A stretch of 64,000 bases of DNA from Balanoglossus misakiensis (GCA_040954595.2 CM082577.2:8060001-8124000), one strand, 5' to 3'. Shown: positions 13,220-27,600, numbered from the stretch's first letter. The notes: generated by a model not told the origin, from the letters alone. Numbers and translations are program-made.

Positions 13220-16200
13220 AATAGAATTCAACACAGTTGGCGAACAAATTGAACAGTATACTTGACCTACAAGAAGCCCTTGCAGGTTTTTCTTAACTGA
13301 CTGTTCCAATGACAAATGAGGTCAAGGAACATCGTTGTGATAATTTCAAGGTTAATTGTCGTTTGTGCATCTAAACAGGGAAGATTGAACTCTCCTTTCT
13401 GTATTATACAGTACATCTTCTGATGTATCTCAAATTGCCAGTTTGAAGACGCTGCTGTGATTGTGATTGTGTCGTCTATAGTACACCGCCTGATTACAAG
13501 TACGACTTCTGTTTTCAATTCAGGTCATTGGAATATTAATAATATCTATACAAAATGTATTATTCATTGATCACGATGGCACTTTCGGTTCGCTTTTCTG
13601 TTTTAAGAGAGCGAGTACTTTCCTGGGTTTATTGACCTGTGCCTCGAAGCCATTTTTTTCGATCACGTGGTTATTGATGCGTTCGAGATCCAGTAGTCTG
13701 ACGTCACTATTCTCTTCGGGTTCACAAGAGGGTAGTATCGGTAGTAACTTGGTCAGTGTACGACGTTTTGTGAGTTGCTATGCTATCATGCCTGTGTATA
13801 CGGATCAAGGAAGTCTGCAATGCGGCCAAGGTGACGCCGGAACAGGTTATTGCTTCTTTCCAGTAGTCGTCAAAATCGATCGGTTTACCGAGAAGGCTTA
13901 ATCAGATGGGCGTACTGGAAATGACATCTATGGCTCTTTAGGAATCTCTGAGTCGCATGCGCTTTCACTTACATTGGCACTGACAAAGTAACATTGCTAA
14001 ATGTGTACATCTTCTTACTCGTCCTTGTACATCAAAATGTGATGCACCCCTGGCGTTTGGCCAGATCATGTGAATTTGTACGAGTTTGTGTTTCGATTAT
14101 ATTCGCGTTACCAGTATTACACAAGCGAGAATCACATCTATAGAACGTCTACAAAGGCGGTCACATCAATGCATACCAAAGTTGACAGGGTCTAGGTCAA
14201 GTTCCCTTTTCATAATATGACGTGCCTTGACAGGCTTAGATAATTCTTAGAAATCCGCCTATTTGGGCAAGAGATGAAGGTCAAATTGTCACGGAATGAT
14301 TTTGGTGGAGCCTACATACACTATCTGCAGAGGCCTGATCGTGTCTAAACGGCTTTCAATAGCATGAGAAATTTCAAATACTTCTTAACGAGGGCTGAAG
14401 GCAAAATGGGATATTGTAACCGGCGCCGACTGATTACTTTCCCAAATTGTCCAACTCGTTAACACAAGGTATAGTTAAGATTAATCAGGGTCGTCGGCCC
14501 TTCAGTCCGACGTCTTGTCGAATGCAAAAAATTCATCATCGCAGCAAGCCGTTTCTTTTTTTCCCTGCGGCCTAACGACCTTGCAAACACCGGCATACTT
14601 TTCCTCTTATTGGCGCGCGTTTAGTTGCCATAATGGGCACCTTCATCAGAAGAACCAGTGCTGTTGAAATTGCCATCGAATTTATATTTCCTAACTGCAG
14701 GTAAATTTCGTTTGAAAGTTATGACGTCCCTCACACGAAAACCTGGTTAGAGGTCCGTGAAATATTTACCGGGGTTGCATGCCAAGTAGAAGATACACTT
14801 CAGAGATAAAGAATTCCGATTCCTCTCAATATATCCTCTCTCGCTAATTTATTAATTGAGGTGTTTCAGGCACATTCTGATTTCTAGTCGGTAGTGTATA
14901 TTGTATCAGTTCCATTACTGTGACTGTTTTGAAAGCGAAGCGAAATAAGCGTGAGATAAGAATCGAAAAGGGGGCTTCTGTCCATGGACTCGTATGAATG
15001 GAAATGAATTTGAATTTATTCAGGAGCCAGATGTTTTAATAGCTTATACGTGTCTGTCCATAGAGTCTAGTATTCATCACATCATTTCTTTGTATACACG
15101 TCTTTTTGTAAGTAACAGCGTCGGTTAGTGAAGCGTTGGACCGTTTTCTCACGTCTAAAAGTTCCTTTGAATCATATCGGCATAAATCTATGGATTTGGT
15201 TGCAAAGTGTCGAACGTTAGACCATTAGTGTACAATTTATTTTGTTATTTCGACTGTACATTGTACTCTTGCGTCCATCAATCGTCTTTCATTCACCAAA
15301 CAATATCTCAATCCACTCCTCTTTATATTTGATTAAAACAGTAGAAATCTGTTAATTATCCGTCCTAATTGACATCTGGTGAAGATGGAAAGTTAAGGAA
15401 GGGCTTGAGTGAAAATATCGCAAATATAACTATCTCACAGAGTTTATAACATATGCACACATCCAGTGACGTCATATTATTCAAACATACATGAAAAGCC
15501 ATACATTTCATAAGGTACTAGTGTCATGCAGCAAAATGCTCTATTCTTATTTTAACCGCGGTTCCTAAAAGAATTCTTCTCAGTGACGGGTGACCAACAG
15601 TACATCACGTATACATGCGTGTCATACCCACAGGCACTGATAAGGGTTGCTGAGAACGATGACTGACGATCAACTGTGCTCTGGGAACAACAAGACCGCC
15701 GCGACTGACAATAGTACCTGAGTCCATCAGCAATCGAATGCACCGACTTCATTGAGTACCTCTGCCCGTAGCTGTGTCATCGTCGATGAGACCCTCACAA
15801 TGAGATGCAATCTTCTTTCTTTCGCATTCATCGCCTCCAGAACGAGTGTTCAAATGTTATTTACGGTGTATATACGTGCAGTGTTGCCGTACTCAAAGGA
15901 GTAGATGTTACGAAACAAGTCTACCCCAATCATAGACCCTAGACCCATGTATGCAAATTTTTTTGCTACTTATGTTATCGTCTCGAGATATACAGCCTCA
16001 CTTTCCTTGAAGGTATACTGTATAATGCCAGATGTTAACTCGAGATAACGAACCTACAAAGAGACAAAATGCATTTTCTTAGTTAGTGTTATCAAACCGA
16101 CTGTGTCGCCCCAGGCATTAAACGATGAACCGGACGTGCGGGATGACAAAGTCAGGTTTCTTTGAATCGATATTCTTCTAATCCAGTCTTGGGCGTACAT

Positions 16201-16506
16201 GTCATTAACAACTGAAATGCCGAAAAAGACAAGTTGTGTTCGCCATTAATTTTCAATATATGCGTCCCTAAAACATGTCGCATGGCACCAGAAAGGTTAA
16301 TTTAATTCGCAATTTCAGTTGATAATTTATAGCATGTTTGTAATTCGTATGTCTTGCAGTATTTATTTTCACAAGAGAGTGATCCTCGCTAGGCAACGTC
16401 CTTCCGTGTAATCTTTATACGAGAATGAATCCGGCACAATAGTGTCCTTGGGAATGATGCGAAAATAGACATATTTGATTTGTTAATTTATTAAATGCAT
16501 TAATCG

Positions 16507-16582
16507 GATCAATCAATCAATCAATCAAGCACGCAAGCAAGAAAGCAATCAATCAATCAATCAAACATACAAACAAACAAAC
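16507..16582. repeat. AATC and AAAC tetranucleotide run
   Basis: AATC units are interrupted by CAAG/AAAG variants and finish with AAAC units. Confidence 0.9.
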
Positions 16583-18651
16583 ACCAAATCATGGTGTTTT
16601 GGAGCCTACAATCCCAAAGCACACCGACCTTTACATGCACTGAATAATTTAGAGCCTAACGTCATTAAGACTTCTCTCGCAATTACATTCATCGCTCGAG
16701 CTACTTTACCGACTGATAAGATGATCTTCCTGCCAAAAGAAATGATGAAAAATTGATGAGCAAGAAAGTCCCCGATTCATATTATGCAGAATCAGAGATA
16801 TTAACGAGATATGCATCAACAAAGAGGAAATCATTCACTGGGAAGTCGCCGCAAGATCTGGCACTAATCGGTTCGATTTACTCTTTGAGATCACTCGCAT
16901 CGTCTTCTAAAATACTTCGGGTGGGAAAAGACTTCCCTCTGTCCTCCTGTATTAAATGTCTCTTCCGAATGGAATACTGCCTTCTATTACCGTTGAATGG
17001 GTGCATGAAGATTGACTTAACTCATTGTAATCTTCTTGATTAATGATTGATGATGGCAACTTCGTACGTCAATCTGAGTAATATCCACTAATTTATATTG
17101 GATATTTTGTATCAGATTTAAACATGTTTTATTGCAAATTATGCTGTTGGCAATATTATTTGTCGAATGAACGTCTGATGGTACAACTCTTCAATAAATG
17201 GTGCGCGCGACAAAAATATTGAGTATTTTTTTAAATTTTGACCAGATAAGCTGAAGCCATCTTCCTATGCATTCAGACGATGTTCTGTCGCTAGACTCAT
17301 TATCTTATGCTCACTAATATACAATATTGAATACAGGTAACCTTAGCTTCAAAATATTTTTATACAAAAAATGACATATTGGTATCCAAATATACAAACA
17401 TACTGCGAACAGACGCTTTCCTCAAAGTTGTCTACTGGTTCAAGGAATTCAATTATGGCATAAAGGAGCTTTCAATGCTACATTAATCACGTATTGAACT
17501 CATGACTGATCGTGAACCGCCTGTCCATATGTTCAATCAAATTCAAATGCCTCGATTAACGGTTTTCACAAATTACTAATAGGCGTGTATTTTATCATGT
17601 TGCATTTTGGTTTTAGTATGTTGTACTGATAAGGATGGTGAAAGCTGAATAAGAATTCTTGCTCCGATTTCTGCAAATGTATATCCCCAGCCTGCCTACG
17701 AAATACAAGGTCACCAGTGTGGACCACCATTTAAAACGTTTGATACATGCATATACCTCTATACAAATTTAACACAGCTCGCATTCAGTTCACGTCTGGA
17801 TCACTGTCCGATACTGTAAGTTTTATAATTATTATTTAGAATTTTAAAAAAACTAATTTAGTCTAAAGATATACAACCATGTGTACATGAAACTTATATC
17901 AGTTATAGGTATCGTCAAAACCCAGTGTTCGTGTTCTACCGATTGATGTGTTACTCATGAAGTAACTTGCAGGAAGCACAGTCTCAATTTGTACCGTCTT
18001 GCATCCCTGTCGTCTTCCGTCTTGGCGCTGAATTAATATATTGTGCATGTCAGATCAAATAATTGCAATTCATACTTTACGGGTACGGATGATTGGAGTG
18101 TGGTTAATTTAGATTCTTTGCTAATGCACAAAATTCATATTCACATGCTATTGAACTTCGTACTCGTTGCGTTTTCCATCCCATATATCGATAACGACAG
18201 GAGCTAGTCTATCTTCCAATCACCACAAGGTCGAACGCAGAAAGCCCAATTAAACTGGAAGGATGAAAAAGAGGATGTCGTGGGAAACCTTAAAACTCGA
18301 CAAATATCCTGATTCTGTTAGATTGCTTCGGTGATGTTTTTGTGATTTGGCTGTAGTGATCCAGACGACGCCACCCATTGTACACTTGGCGCGTATTATC
18401 AGACATCTATGGTACTTAAAAAGTTTTAGATATTTACTCGCGGCAAGGAAATGGCGCTGCTATAGCCACTGTCAAGGAGTTTACAGCAAAATCCTTGGCT
18501 TCTACTGAAGCAGTGTTTTTTTCAATTGCTGCATTGACTAATTTCGTATATTTCCCAGAGGAATGGATAGTCTTCGTAAAACACTTAGAAAAGTCAACTC
18601 GCCGTACTGTAACATTCATCGGATAATTGTGCTGCGCTTTACCGTACTACG

Positions 18652-18773
18652 TGTTCTGTACTGTACTGTACTGTATTGCACTGCACTGCACTCATTGCAC
18701 TGTGCTGTACTGTACTGTACAGTAACTGTTCTGTACTGCACTGTTCTGCGATGCACTGCACTGCACTGAATTG
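18652..18773. repeat. degenerate CTGTA/CTGCA pentanucleotide array
   Basis: Units of CTGTA and CTGCA, with substitutions, span about 120 bp. The plus-strand frame here is low-complexity and not a gene. A short CCACA run follows at 18861-18878. Confidence 0.9.
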
Positions 18774-19047
18774 TACATATATGCTATACTGAGCTACGTT
18801 GTTCTGTTCTGTTCGGCACTACATGTATACACTTCATTACATTAAACCACGCCACGTCATACCACACCACACCACACGGCACGTCACGACACTGTGCTGT
18901 GCTCTCTTTTTAAAACTGTTCTCAAGAGATTGCCTTGCGGATGGATAAAAAATAATTCCTGGCTGTACTTTACACTGTATGTATCTCTTGGGTGATCATT
19001 TAGTTGTCGGGTTACGTCAAACACTGGCTGCCCTTTGGACAATTCGA

Positions 19048-19077
19048 GTGTAATCCGGTGTAATCCGGTGTAATCCA
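19048..19077. repeat. 10-bp tandem repeat, three units
   Basis: The unit GTGTAATCCG occurs three times in a row; the last copy ends CCAG. Confidence 0.85.
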
Positions 19078-19335
19078 GCGAGCATCGGCAAAACCGGAGA
19101 CTGTTTTGATAAAAAAAATATCTGGGCAACTCACATTGTTATCTGTGCATCGCAGACAGCCGAATTTTAAGAATCTAAGCAGTATCTGATATTTTAGTGT
19201 AGTTGATTATAAATGTAACCCAGACATAGTCACGAAGCCAACAATGTAAATGTCATCTCCTCTATGTATTTTGACTTAAAGATATTTAGAACATTCAGGG
19301 AGTTCAACAAAATAATTTAAACAGGAAATGATTTT

Positions 19336-19341
19336 TTTATT
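19336..19341 (-). terminator. possible poly(A) signal for the PIRT-like gene
   Basis: TTTATT on the plus strand reads AATAAA on the minus strand. It is the first canonical one I see downstream of the minus-strand stop at 21244. It would imply a 1.9-kb 3' UTR across an AT-rich stretch with no convincing open frame. A weaker ATTAAA lies near 20495. Confidence 0.25.
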
Positions 19342-21042
19342 TTTGAAAATTCTTCACGTCATAAAACAACATGTCTACACAATGCGATGCAGCAATCCCA
19401 CTGAGCCTTTTGTCACAAGATGTTGAGGTCTAACTCTTAATTATCATTGAGCTAAAATGTCATGTTGAGGTCACATTAATTCGAATTGTCGAATTAAGTA
19501 AACATGTACAAATGACACAAGGAATAAAAACCATACACTTTATCATCTCGATTGTCTATGGTGTTAACACATGAGTATTGACATACTTAAAAATTAATCG
19601 CTCCATCACATAATATACTAACTCGCGCATGTTGGCATTTGTATCATTAATGATAAAACTACAAAAAAAGAAAAACAAAACAGTCGACAAAACAAAGTAA
19701 CATTCTTTTACGATCACCATTTCCCATTATCAAGTATAGACTGATTGTGTAAGGTATTTTTAGTCAAAATGACTTTATAGGTTAGGTACGTTGTCGTAAA
19801 AGAGAATTATACGATTCATCTATTGTCAGCTGATACTGACAAGACAACCTTTTACCCAATCACACTTGATAGATGTCTGGATCCTGATACAATTTAAAGT
19901 AAGAAAATAGAAGAGAGAAAACAAGAAATGAACAAAAATGACGTTGACGGTAACAAACCAACATTTTACTGATTGTTTCATCTGCAAAATGTTTTATATT
20001 AAGTACATAAGGCCTATACATCTGATACTGTTTGTTATGCCTTTTACATGTATATGTATGTTTACGAGTATGAAAAAAACACCACAAAATTTCACTTCAA
20101 ACTACACTTGATAAACAATAGTACTGAGGCTAGGGTACATGTCACAATGATTTGACCGGGACCAGCGACATCAGGTAAACACTTCCGTGCTTACACTAAC
20201 AGACAACCAAACCCACAGATTCTATCTTGGTTGTTTTTTTGCCCCTGTTGACACAAGTAACACAGTCCAGACAGGTATTTGTTTCAAAGGTCACATCATA
20301 AGCAAACTAACATCAGGATCGACTGGATTGCCAGGTTTTGGTTGAAAAGAGACATCTGAATAAAATTGAAAACTGTCATGATCCAGATTGTTTTTATAAA
20401 GATGATTGTTATGTAGAATTAAGGCAAATGTACTGAGATATCAGTTTATGACAATTAATGCGTGTTTCTGTCAACATCAAAATAAGCGATTCCTTTTTAA
20501 TAGCAAGGTCTTAGCAATTAAAAAAATATTTTCATGTTTGGTAGTATGAAAAATTCACATCTGAGACACACACACACGTCTCTAATTAAACACACGTTTC
20601 TCGACTCGACGATTAAAATAATGATGTCAGTGATATACAAACGTAAAGGATCATTTACTGGAACACTGAGTCACGAGCGGCTTTGAAAAAAAACTTAGAA
20701 GCAACAGTGACGTCTCTGTTTTCTTGTACAACGCCATATACGTCTTTTCTGCAACTTGCAACAAGTATATTCGATATACTCATCCAATCTCTATCGCTAT
20801 AACAATCACACATAATCACAAAATATAGAAAAATCCTTCCCTCGATGCACTGTATCACTACTGGCAGTAGATTGGTCACAATTTAGTACTGTGGCAGTGG
20901 CGTGCGAGTTCATTCGGTGACCATGGTTATTAGCCTTTAAATCTGTCGCACCTTGGGTCTTTCAATGAATTTAGTGTAGTAATCCCATTTGTACAGTTTT
21001 CGATTTTCCCTGGTGCACAACGATCGTTCTTCTCCAGCATTC
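19342..21042 (-). other. AT-rich non-coding stretch, possible 3' UTR of the PIRT-like gene
   Basis: I see no gene here on either strand. The plus strand is A-rich with runs such as that at 19660-19690, so a minus-strand transcript would be U-rich, as in many long 3' UTRs. The UTR reading is inference from position only. Confidence 0.25.
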
Positions 21043-21075
21043 TTTGGTTTGGTTTGGTTTGGTTTGGTTTGGTTT
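21043..21075. repeat. TTTGG pentanucleotide repeat
   Basis: Six to seven TTTGG units in a row lie about 170 bp downstream of the stop of the PIRT-like gene. They create a spurious low-complexity start to a plus-strand open frame. Confidence 0.95.
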
Positions 21076-21243
21076 GCAACTATATTACACAGTTGTAAGC
21101 TTATGCCAATCTCAGAAAGTTAGTTGCCCAGTCGTGTTTGCGCATATCATTCCCCGGTCAAAACACTGCACGCAATCATACCGCTTAGTATTAAAGACTG
21201 ATTCACACTTGGTCGGTTCACACAACGGGGGTTCACACAACCT

Positions 21244-21624
21244 CTACGCCAAGTCCGTACATGCGTGGTTCGTCCTCATGGAGGCATTGTTGTTCGAGAA
21301 TTCCGTCATGGCCGTCTGCGGTCGATCCGGGCGGGCGAAGCTGCCGGCCGTGTCGCCCTTCTCCGGCTTGGAGCAAATCGACGGCAGAATGACGAACACA
21401 CAGGAGAGAATGACCATCATGCTCCCGATGCTCATGGTGACTATTCCGACGCTCCCGACGTCGAGTCTGTCGTCCCCCGGGAACATGACGAGGGTGAGTC
21501 CCACACCGACGAACAGCAGACCGACGCCGATGCAGGCGAGCCCCTTCGGACTACAGCTTACGCCGTTTCTTCGCTCTCCCGATATCGACAGCGCGGTCGT
21601 GTCAGAGCATCTGTGGCGCGGCAT
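21244..21624 (-). CDS. small two-pass membrane protein, PIRT/TMEM100-like
   Basis: This is an uninterrupted 126-residue frame with ATG at 21624-21622 and TAG at 21246-21244. It has a polar N-terminus with Cys and Arg (1-27), a hydrophobic segment at about 29-49, a short acidic turn (GDDRLDVGS), a second hydrophobic segment at about 57-81 (with SIGSMMVIL), then a polar Ser/Thr/Asn-rich tail. Third positions are strongly GC-rich, like the DHCR7 exons and unlike the flanks. An in-frame TGA lies 9 nt upstream of the ATG, and -3 is A, a good start context. The arrangement and the G-x-x-x-G and S-x-G-x-M-M pattern resemble vertebrate PIRT (phosphoinositide-interacting regulator of TRPV1) and, less closely, TMEM100. 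The PIRT coding region is also intronless, to my knowledge. Orthology is not shown; it may simply be another small two-pass protein. Confidence 0.7.
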   Translation of the reverse strand: MPRHRCSDTTALSISGERRNGVSCSPKGLACIGVGLLFVGVGLTLVMFPGDDRLDVGSVGIVTMSIGSMMVILSCVFVILPSICSKPEKGDTAGSFARPDRPQTAMTEFSNNNASMRTNHACTDLA

Positions 21625-24600
21625 CTTGCATCATCACCGACGTTCACAACAAAGGGGTTGACTGAAAAAAAACACGATCTGCGAAAAAGAGCACACGAGA
21701 ATAGAATGCAGTATCATCCGAGAGTTAAGACCAACGATGGTGCATCTTACTGATCTCAAATAATCTGAGGTTAAGAGCCATTTCAGGATGGAACTCTTAT
21801 ACCATCAGGACATACGAACATGCGCACTTCAAACTAGCCTATACTTGCCAGCACAATTACATCTGTCAATATAAATATATAGTATTATATTGATTAGCAG
21901 GCAAGGGCACCAGACACAGCATAGGCTATAGGGTCGATGGCATATAAACCGACCCAAATATAGATTTCAAGCTGTTCAATATTGCAGTGCAATGGTCATC
22001 CACAACATTGCGAGCTACGTCAAAAAGTTGAAAAATAACGATCGTGTTAAGGGTACCCCACGCGCAAGGTGCAGACAATGAAATGTGAATTCAGGGGTGT
22101 CTCAGAATATACTAGGGAGTCGTCTGCCCCCCTAACGTAAGGGTAGGGTGGAACTAGAAATAGCCTGCAGACAACGTATTCATATTATTAAAGACTTGTG
22201 CATAGAGAAAATGAGCATAGGGAAACCATATCAGGAATGGCGCTTAGATTGTGCGCATGTGTGCCGCCAGCGGATTACACAGAACCTATAGAATCCTACA
22301 ACTTGGGCCAGCTTCGCATTTCTAGCTTTGAAAAACAACGCCAACTTCCTGCATTTCTCTGTATTCTCGCTATGTTCACGATTATTAATTTGTTAAGCTC
22401 TGAACTTTTATTCGTAATGTTAGACCGAAACGTATCGCGATTGGACCTTCTGCATTCGTGAGGCAATCTGAGTAATTGTGATGCGAGTACCTTCAAGCAT
22501 TATCTGCCAAGCAATTTATTTTCAAATTAATCAAAACAAAGTCGACAAGAAATATAGTACGTTCACATCTGGGTCCATGGCCGGACAAAGAAAAGCTGGA
22601 AGATTATGAGAAAATAAGCATGGACTCAGAAGTTTTTGGTCCGCGTTCGTAGTACTGTGGTCCTACTCTAGTCATAGGATTTACAGCAGGTCTTCCGCCC
22701 AAAATCTGGATCAATTCATCGATAAACTACATGTATGCAGATCGATCAGAATCTCGTTGATTGTGACAAAATTGTCCGGATGGTGGCTGACAATACCGTT
22801 CACATCATTCTTGTAGATCGGCCACGCCCCATGGCTTGACAAGGGTCGGACAATTTAGTGTAATAAGAACGCTTCTATAACCATTGACTGATTGCACATG
22901 CGAGTCACTGAACCACAATCAAGCCGCGCATAACGGATTGAACGTTTATTTAACTTTTTATCCTAGTGAGAAGAAACTATATGTAACATCACGTTTACTG
23001 CCTTTTATCGAGTTTTATCGGACGACAATATGGCCTTGTAAGATATTTATGTTCATGCCATGTGTCTTTATCACTTTTATCTGGCTGAATATATGTTATC
23101 ATTTTATTGGAAAGCTGCAACAACAGCTCTGTAATCCTCTTACCATTTTAAACAAAGTCGAAGCCTTCCGATGGAGAGAAAAATACCTTAATTCCAGTCC
23201 AGATGACGATAACGGTAAAACCTTAGTATGATAACGGTACATTAGAGGCCCGTGGTTTTTTGTCAGCTTTACCTATCGACAAATTGATGTATGGAGTCTT
23301 CTGCGAGACACGTGCTTGTGGAGAGTGAAGAACTGTCGCCACACAAGTGCATGCGCATTAATGTGAACAAGACCTGGCGCGAGACAGTGCCTTGAAGGCT
23401 ATCGCGAGCTTCGTTAGAAATACTATGACTTGATCGATCGGTAATGACAGTGCGATGAGATATGATGAGGGCCTACTAAAAAGCTTTTGATGCACGATTA
23501 CTGTCAACTAATCGTGTCACGAGTTGATGGACTGTGTCATGAAATAATGATCGCTGTCATATTTACAAAATCATCGTTTCTGTAACATAATCTCTGGCGT
23601 TTATTTTACTAAAACATTCATCATGCAAGTTAATCGGGTGGGTATTAATTTCAGAAAAAAATGGTTGTTCCCTTGTGATTATATGAACATCGGACAAGGT
23701 TTCAAACGGCAGACTTTAGATGAAATCTGACCCTTTTTTACGAGCAAGGCAAACATCGAGCTGACGGAAATAAATGCTATTGACTTGCAGTGATGATAGT
23801 TCACCTGACTTTCACGAGATCTGTGCAGAGAGAAAAAAAAGTGTAGTTTGCGCTTGTCGATCAGATTGGATGCATGGTAGCATTGTCAAATCAAATAGAC
23901 CATTTTCCAAAATCCACGAGATTCTGCAAGATCTCGCGTGGCTAGGCAGTTTCAACATGGGAGGGCATCCTTGTGTAACACAGGACAACCAACACATGGC
24001 TCATTGTGTAAAACGTCACAGGAGTACATGTAACCTGTTGCTACGGTAATTAACCAAATCTCGCGATATCTCGCACCGAGTCTCGCGATATCTCGCAATG
24101 AGCGGAACATCATCTACTGTAAACCCCATAAAGAAACTACGAAAACGACAAAAATATAATAAAAACCTGTGGCGTACAGAAAACACAATCCTAACAGTAA
24201 AATAACTAACATAGTCAGTAAGGAAGGAAACACTCAGTTTCGAAATAGACTTCTGCAATAAAAAATAGGCAAGATCAGCAGGTGAACAAACATGCACTGT
24301 GTCATTGATTGCTTTAATGCCTGGTTAAGTTATTCGTGAGAGTATACCAGACAATGGCTTGGCTGTTTATGTACTACTAATGTGCTTTTTTAAGTCTTTA
24401 TGTTATTAGCGCATCGAATGGTTTCCATGGTTATTTCAACTACTGTATTTCCACGATGTGAATACATTAATAGTTATCAATTTTTGTCGCTTCTCAAACT
24501 GCAGACGTTACATGTATGTACACGAAGCATTGGCACTAATTGATGCATTTCACAACATAGTCAGTCTTATTACGCACTCGTCAACGAATCTCATGGTCCA

Positions 24601-27600
24601 GTCAAATTCGTGTGGTAGAAGGATTATTTTCAGCGAGTATTCCCTAACTCTGTTATTGATGAGAGGTAATTTCCGTCCATTATATCTCTTATCCTGATGC
24701 ATCCTCAATTAATCACCTTGGGAGAATTTCCATATGATGCGCACACCATAGTAATTGAGCAATTATGAAAGTAACGCGTCTCAGTCAATTAACATCCACA
24801 CTACATTACGATCGTCGACGAATCTCTAGGAACATCCTTTCGTAATTTCCCAGCTGCTAGAAAAACATATTTGTGATTATCACACATTTGATTTTAAACA
24901 TCCAGAACCCCTTTCACCATTGGCCCCGCTTTGAGTTCAAATTCATGACGGCTCTGTGAGGGCACTAGACTTATACAATGGCGTTTTGAGTGAATGTCAA
25001 ATGTCTACGTTCGTTTAAATAATAAAAAAGGAATTGTTAAATAAAGGTTAGAGAGCAATGCCCTTTAGGGCATATATCCATAAAGATAGAAGACCTTCAA
25101 TTCATTAGGTCCTTTTAGCGTTACATTTATGTAGCTTGTAAAACATTTATGTCAAGTGCGTAGCAACACGAAGCAGGCCTTGCTCGATCCTTCATGTATC
25201 TTTGAAGTGCTTTTTATGAGTCTCATCTTCCACATGGATACAATTAGCAGACGCAATATCATTTAAAAATCTGTAGCTACCGACAGCAGTAAAAGCTGAA
25301 TGTATTTATGCTGTAGAAAGGTGATTCCCATTTGAATCAATAATTTATCATCGAATCCACTTTAGGAAGAGTAGTTTTGCATGTTACTTTCATTACTTTG
25401 ATCAAAGTGTTTGACAAACACTGCAGGCTTACTACGTCACGATTTAAATGTTGAACCAATGGTTCTGACCGTCATCTTCTTAAAGCCACTGCGAGATACT
25501 AATTTGCACTTTGCGCAGTGATTGTGAGAAAGACAGTCGTGGCGGTAAATTCTTAACCATAAAGAGATCACGTTATTTGAAAAAAAAGCCTGGAAACACA
25601 CGGATCAAAATGACACTGACTATGTCGGCTGCTGTGTAGGCCAATGGTGTCAGATCTCGGTCTCAACGCCCCGCGATTTTCCGCCGCGGTCCTCACAGCT
25701 GCACGATTTTAGACTTCCGCTGTCGGTTCTCTGAAAAAAGGGTCAAGTCAACTCAAATAACGTCGGCATATCCTGTCCAGACTCCTAAATCGTCACTCCG
25801 CCCAGGGCCACAACAACTTCAGATGTCACATGAGCAGGTTGAACGACAGAGCTACTTTCAGGACATACCACTGCATTCGAGAGGGGTGTTCAATGAGGAC
25901 AGTTATAAGAGCGGGCGAGTTTGCTTCAAGGCTTATAGGGTTTGGCATATTGAATGCATGCATTTATTTTTTTCATTGGAGCTTTCTCTATGGAACACCG
26001 TAAATAAGCTTTTGGAAACCGAATTAACTCTAATTAATTTTAAAATTTGAATGTATCCACCTTGGCCATTTATGCGAACGTTCGTATCCCACATAGTATA
26101 CACACAGCCAAATTTTAACAGTTATTGGAGCTTTAGTGCATTATAATATTTTACGGTAGACCTAGCTTTAGAAGGGACAGAAAACGCGTGATGCCAGCTG
26201 GCATCTACAAAAATTGCCCCGAAGCTTTGACAAACCATCACGTTGGATTCGTGGTTAAAGCGGGAATAAGGCACGAATTTGGCAGATTGTCTGGGCTATC
26301 CGGGCATATTCGTGACTGTGACAATAATCGTCGTAGGAAGAGACAGAAATACATTACATATAGGTGTAAGAATATATCAAAACCGAAAAGTGAATTACAC
26401 CCCGAGCTGTAATGTGAATTTGCCTGACATTATGTCGTTCATCGAGGTGACCCCATACCTCATTTGGCGATACCCATCTGTTCTTCTTTAGGTAATGTAA
26501 GAAGTTTTGACACAAATATGTTAAACAAGCGTGTTGACGATTTAAAATGGCGTCAAGTTGGTATGCAGAAATTCTGCGAATTCTATGTCAATGGAAATAT
26601 CGCAAATTTAAAATATAGGTGCTACACATTTCCCACAGAAAATAGATACAGCTGAAAACCGTTTTGCCCTAAAGTGTACTGATACTGGGCGCAGCAGCGA
26701 TAATTCGGAGAAGATTACCTTTAATGAAGCGTATTTTCCGTACCTTTTATTTGTCACACGTGAAAGTGCCTCCACTAAGAACATTTCCTTATTATTTCCT
26801 GGTGTGCATTGCACCATTGGCATATATAGTTCCTTGGAAATTGGAACGCGGGTTTTCAAACGCATGTAACTGTACATCAGTTACAAATTATCTCTTAAGA
26901 TACACAGGCTTCTGATCAAAAGAACTGCATGTTTTGACGTCACATTTTCCAATGGTTGTTTGGATAAACAATCTCGTCACGTTCCTTTTGCGGGAAATTT
27001 CATTTATTGTACACCTTTCCCCTGACCTTTGAAAAGCGAATATCCACTGTCGTACACGAAATTAGAAAATTAGAAAATCATTCGTTGCACATTGGAATAG
27101 TTCGGGGTATGAATGTCAGGATTCACATTGTGCTGCTTGAAAGCCATGGGGGTGCACTGTATTATGGAAATAATTTTTAGCAATGGAAAACAAAAATACC
27201 ATATTGATATGTTTGTTTATAGTTTACTAAATTAACTCCTGAAAGGTTCTGGCAAATTACAGAACAAGTTTTTGTCATCACAGGCAAGATGATAGTTATT
27301 AGTATTCCGATGACCAGTATTATTTGCCTTTTCAAAATGGCTGCTGCGTAGTTTGATTATCCATGTACTATATTGTAGAAACACTCCAAGAAGTTTAATT
27401 TGCTGGCGGATTTCTCATACTCACTTGATTGACCTGCAGCTTGTGCTTGGTTCTATAAGTGACTGAAATGTCTAGTAAATATATTCTCAGACTGGGATAC
27501 AAAATACTATACATCTTCCTTAAAACATCTGTTTGCAAAACGTCATCCTTAAGATAGTGGCTGTATTCATCAATCATCACGCACGGTGCCGTGTGCAAAA

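Larger units (their letters stand above)
10903..19335. other. no gene recognised
   Basis: Only the short tandem repeats listed separately and CRE palindromes at 13699 and 15467 stand out. The 111-codon frame from 11867 has no known domain and average base composition. Confidence 0.6.

Noticed and set aside
21044-21753. Plus-strand frames of 205 and 162 codons
   Set aside because: They overlap the minus-strand PIRT-like gene. The first starts inside a TTTGG microsatellite, and neither shows a domain or coding bias.
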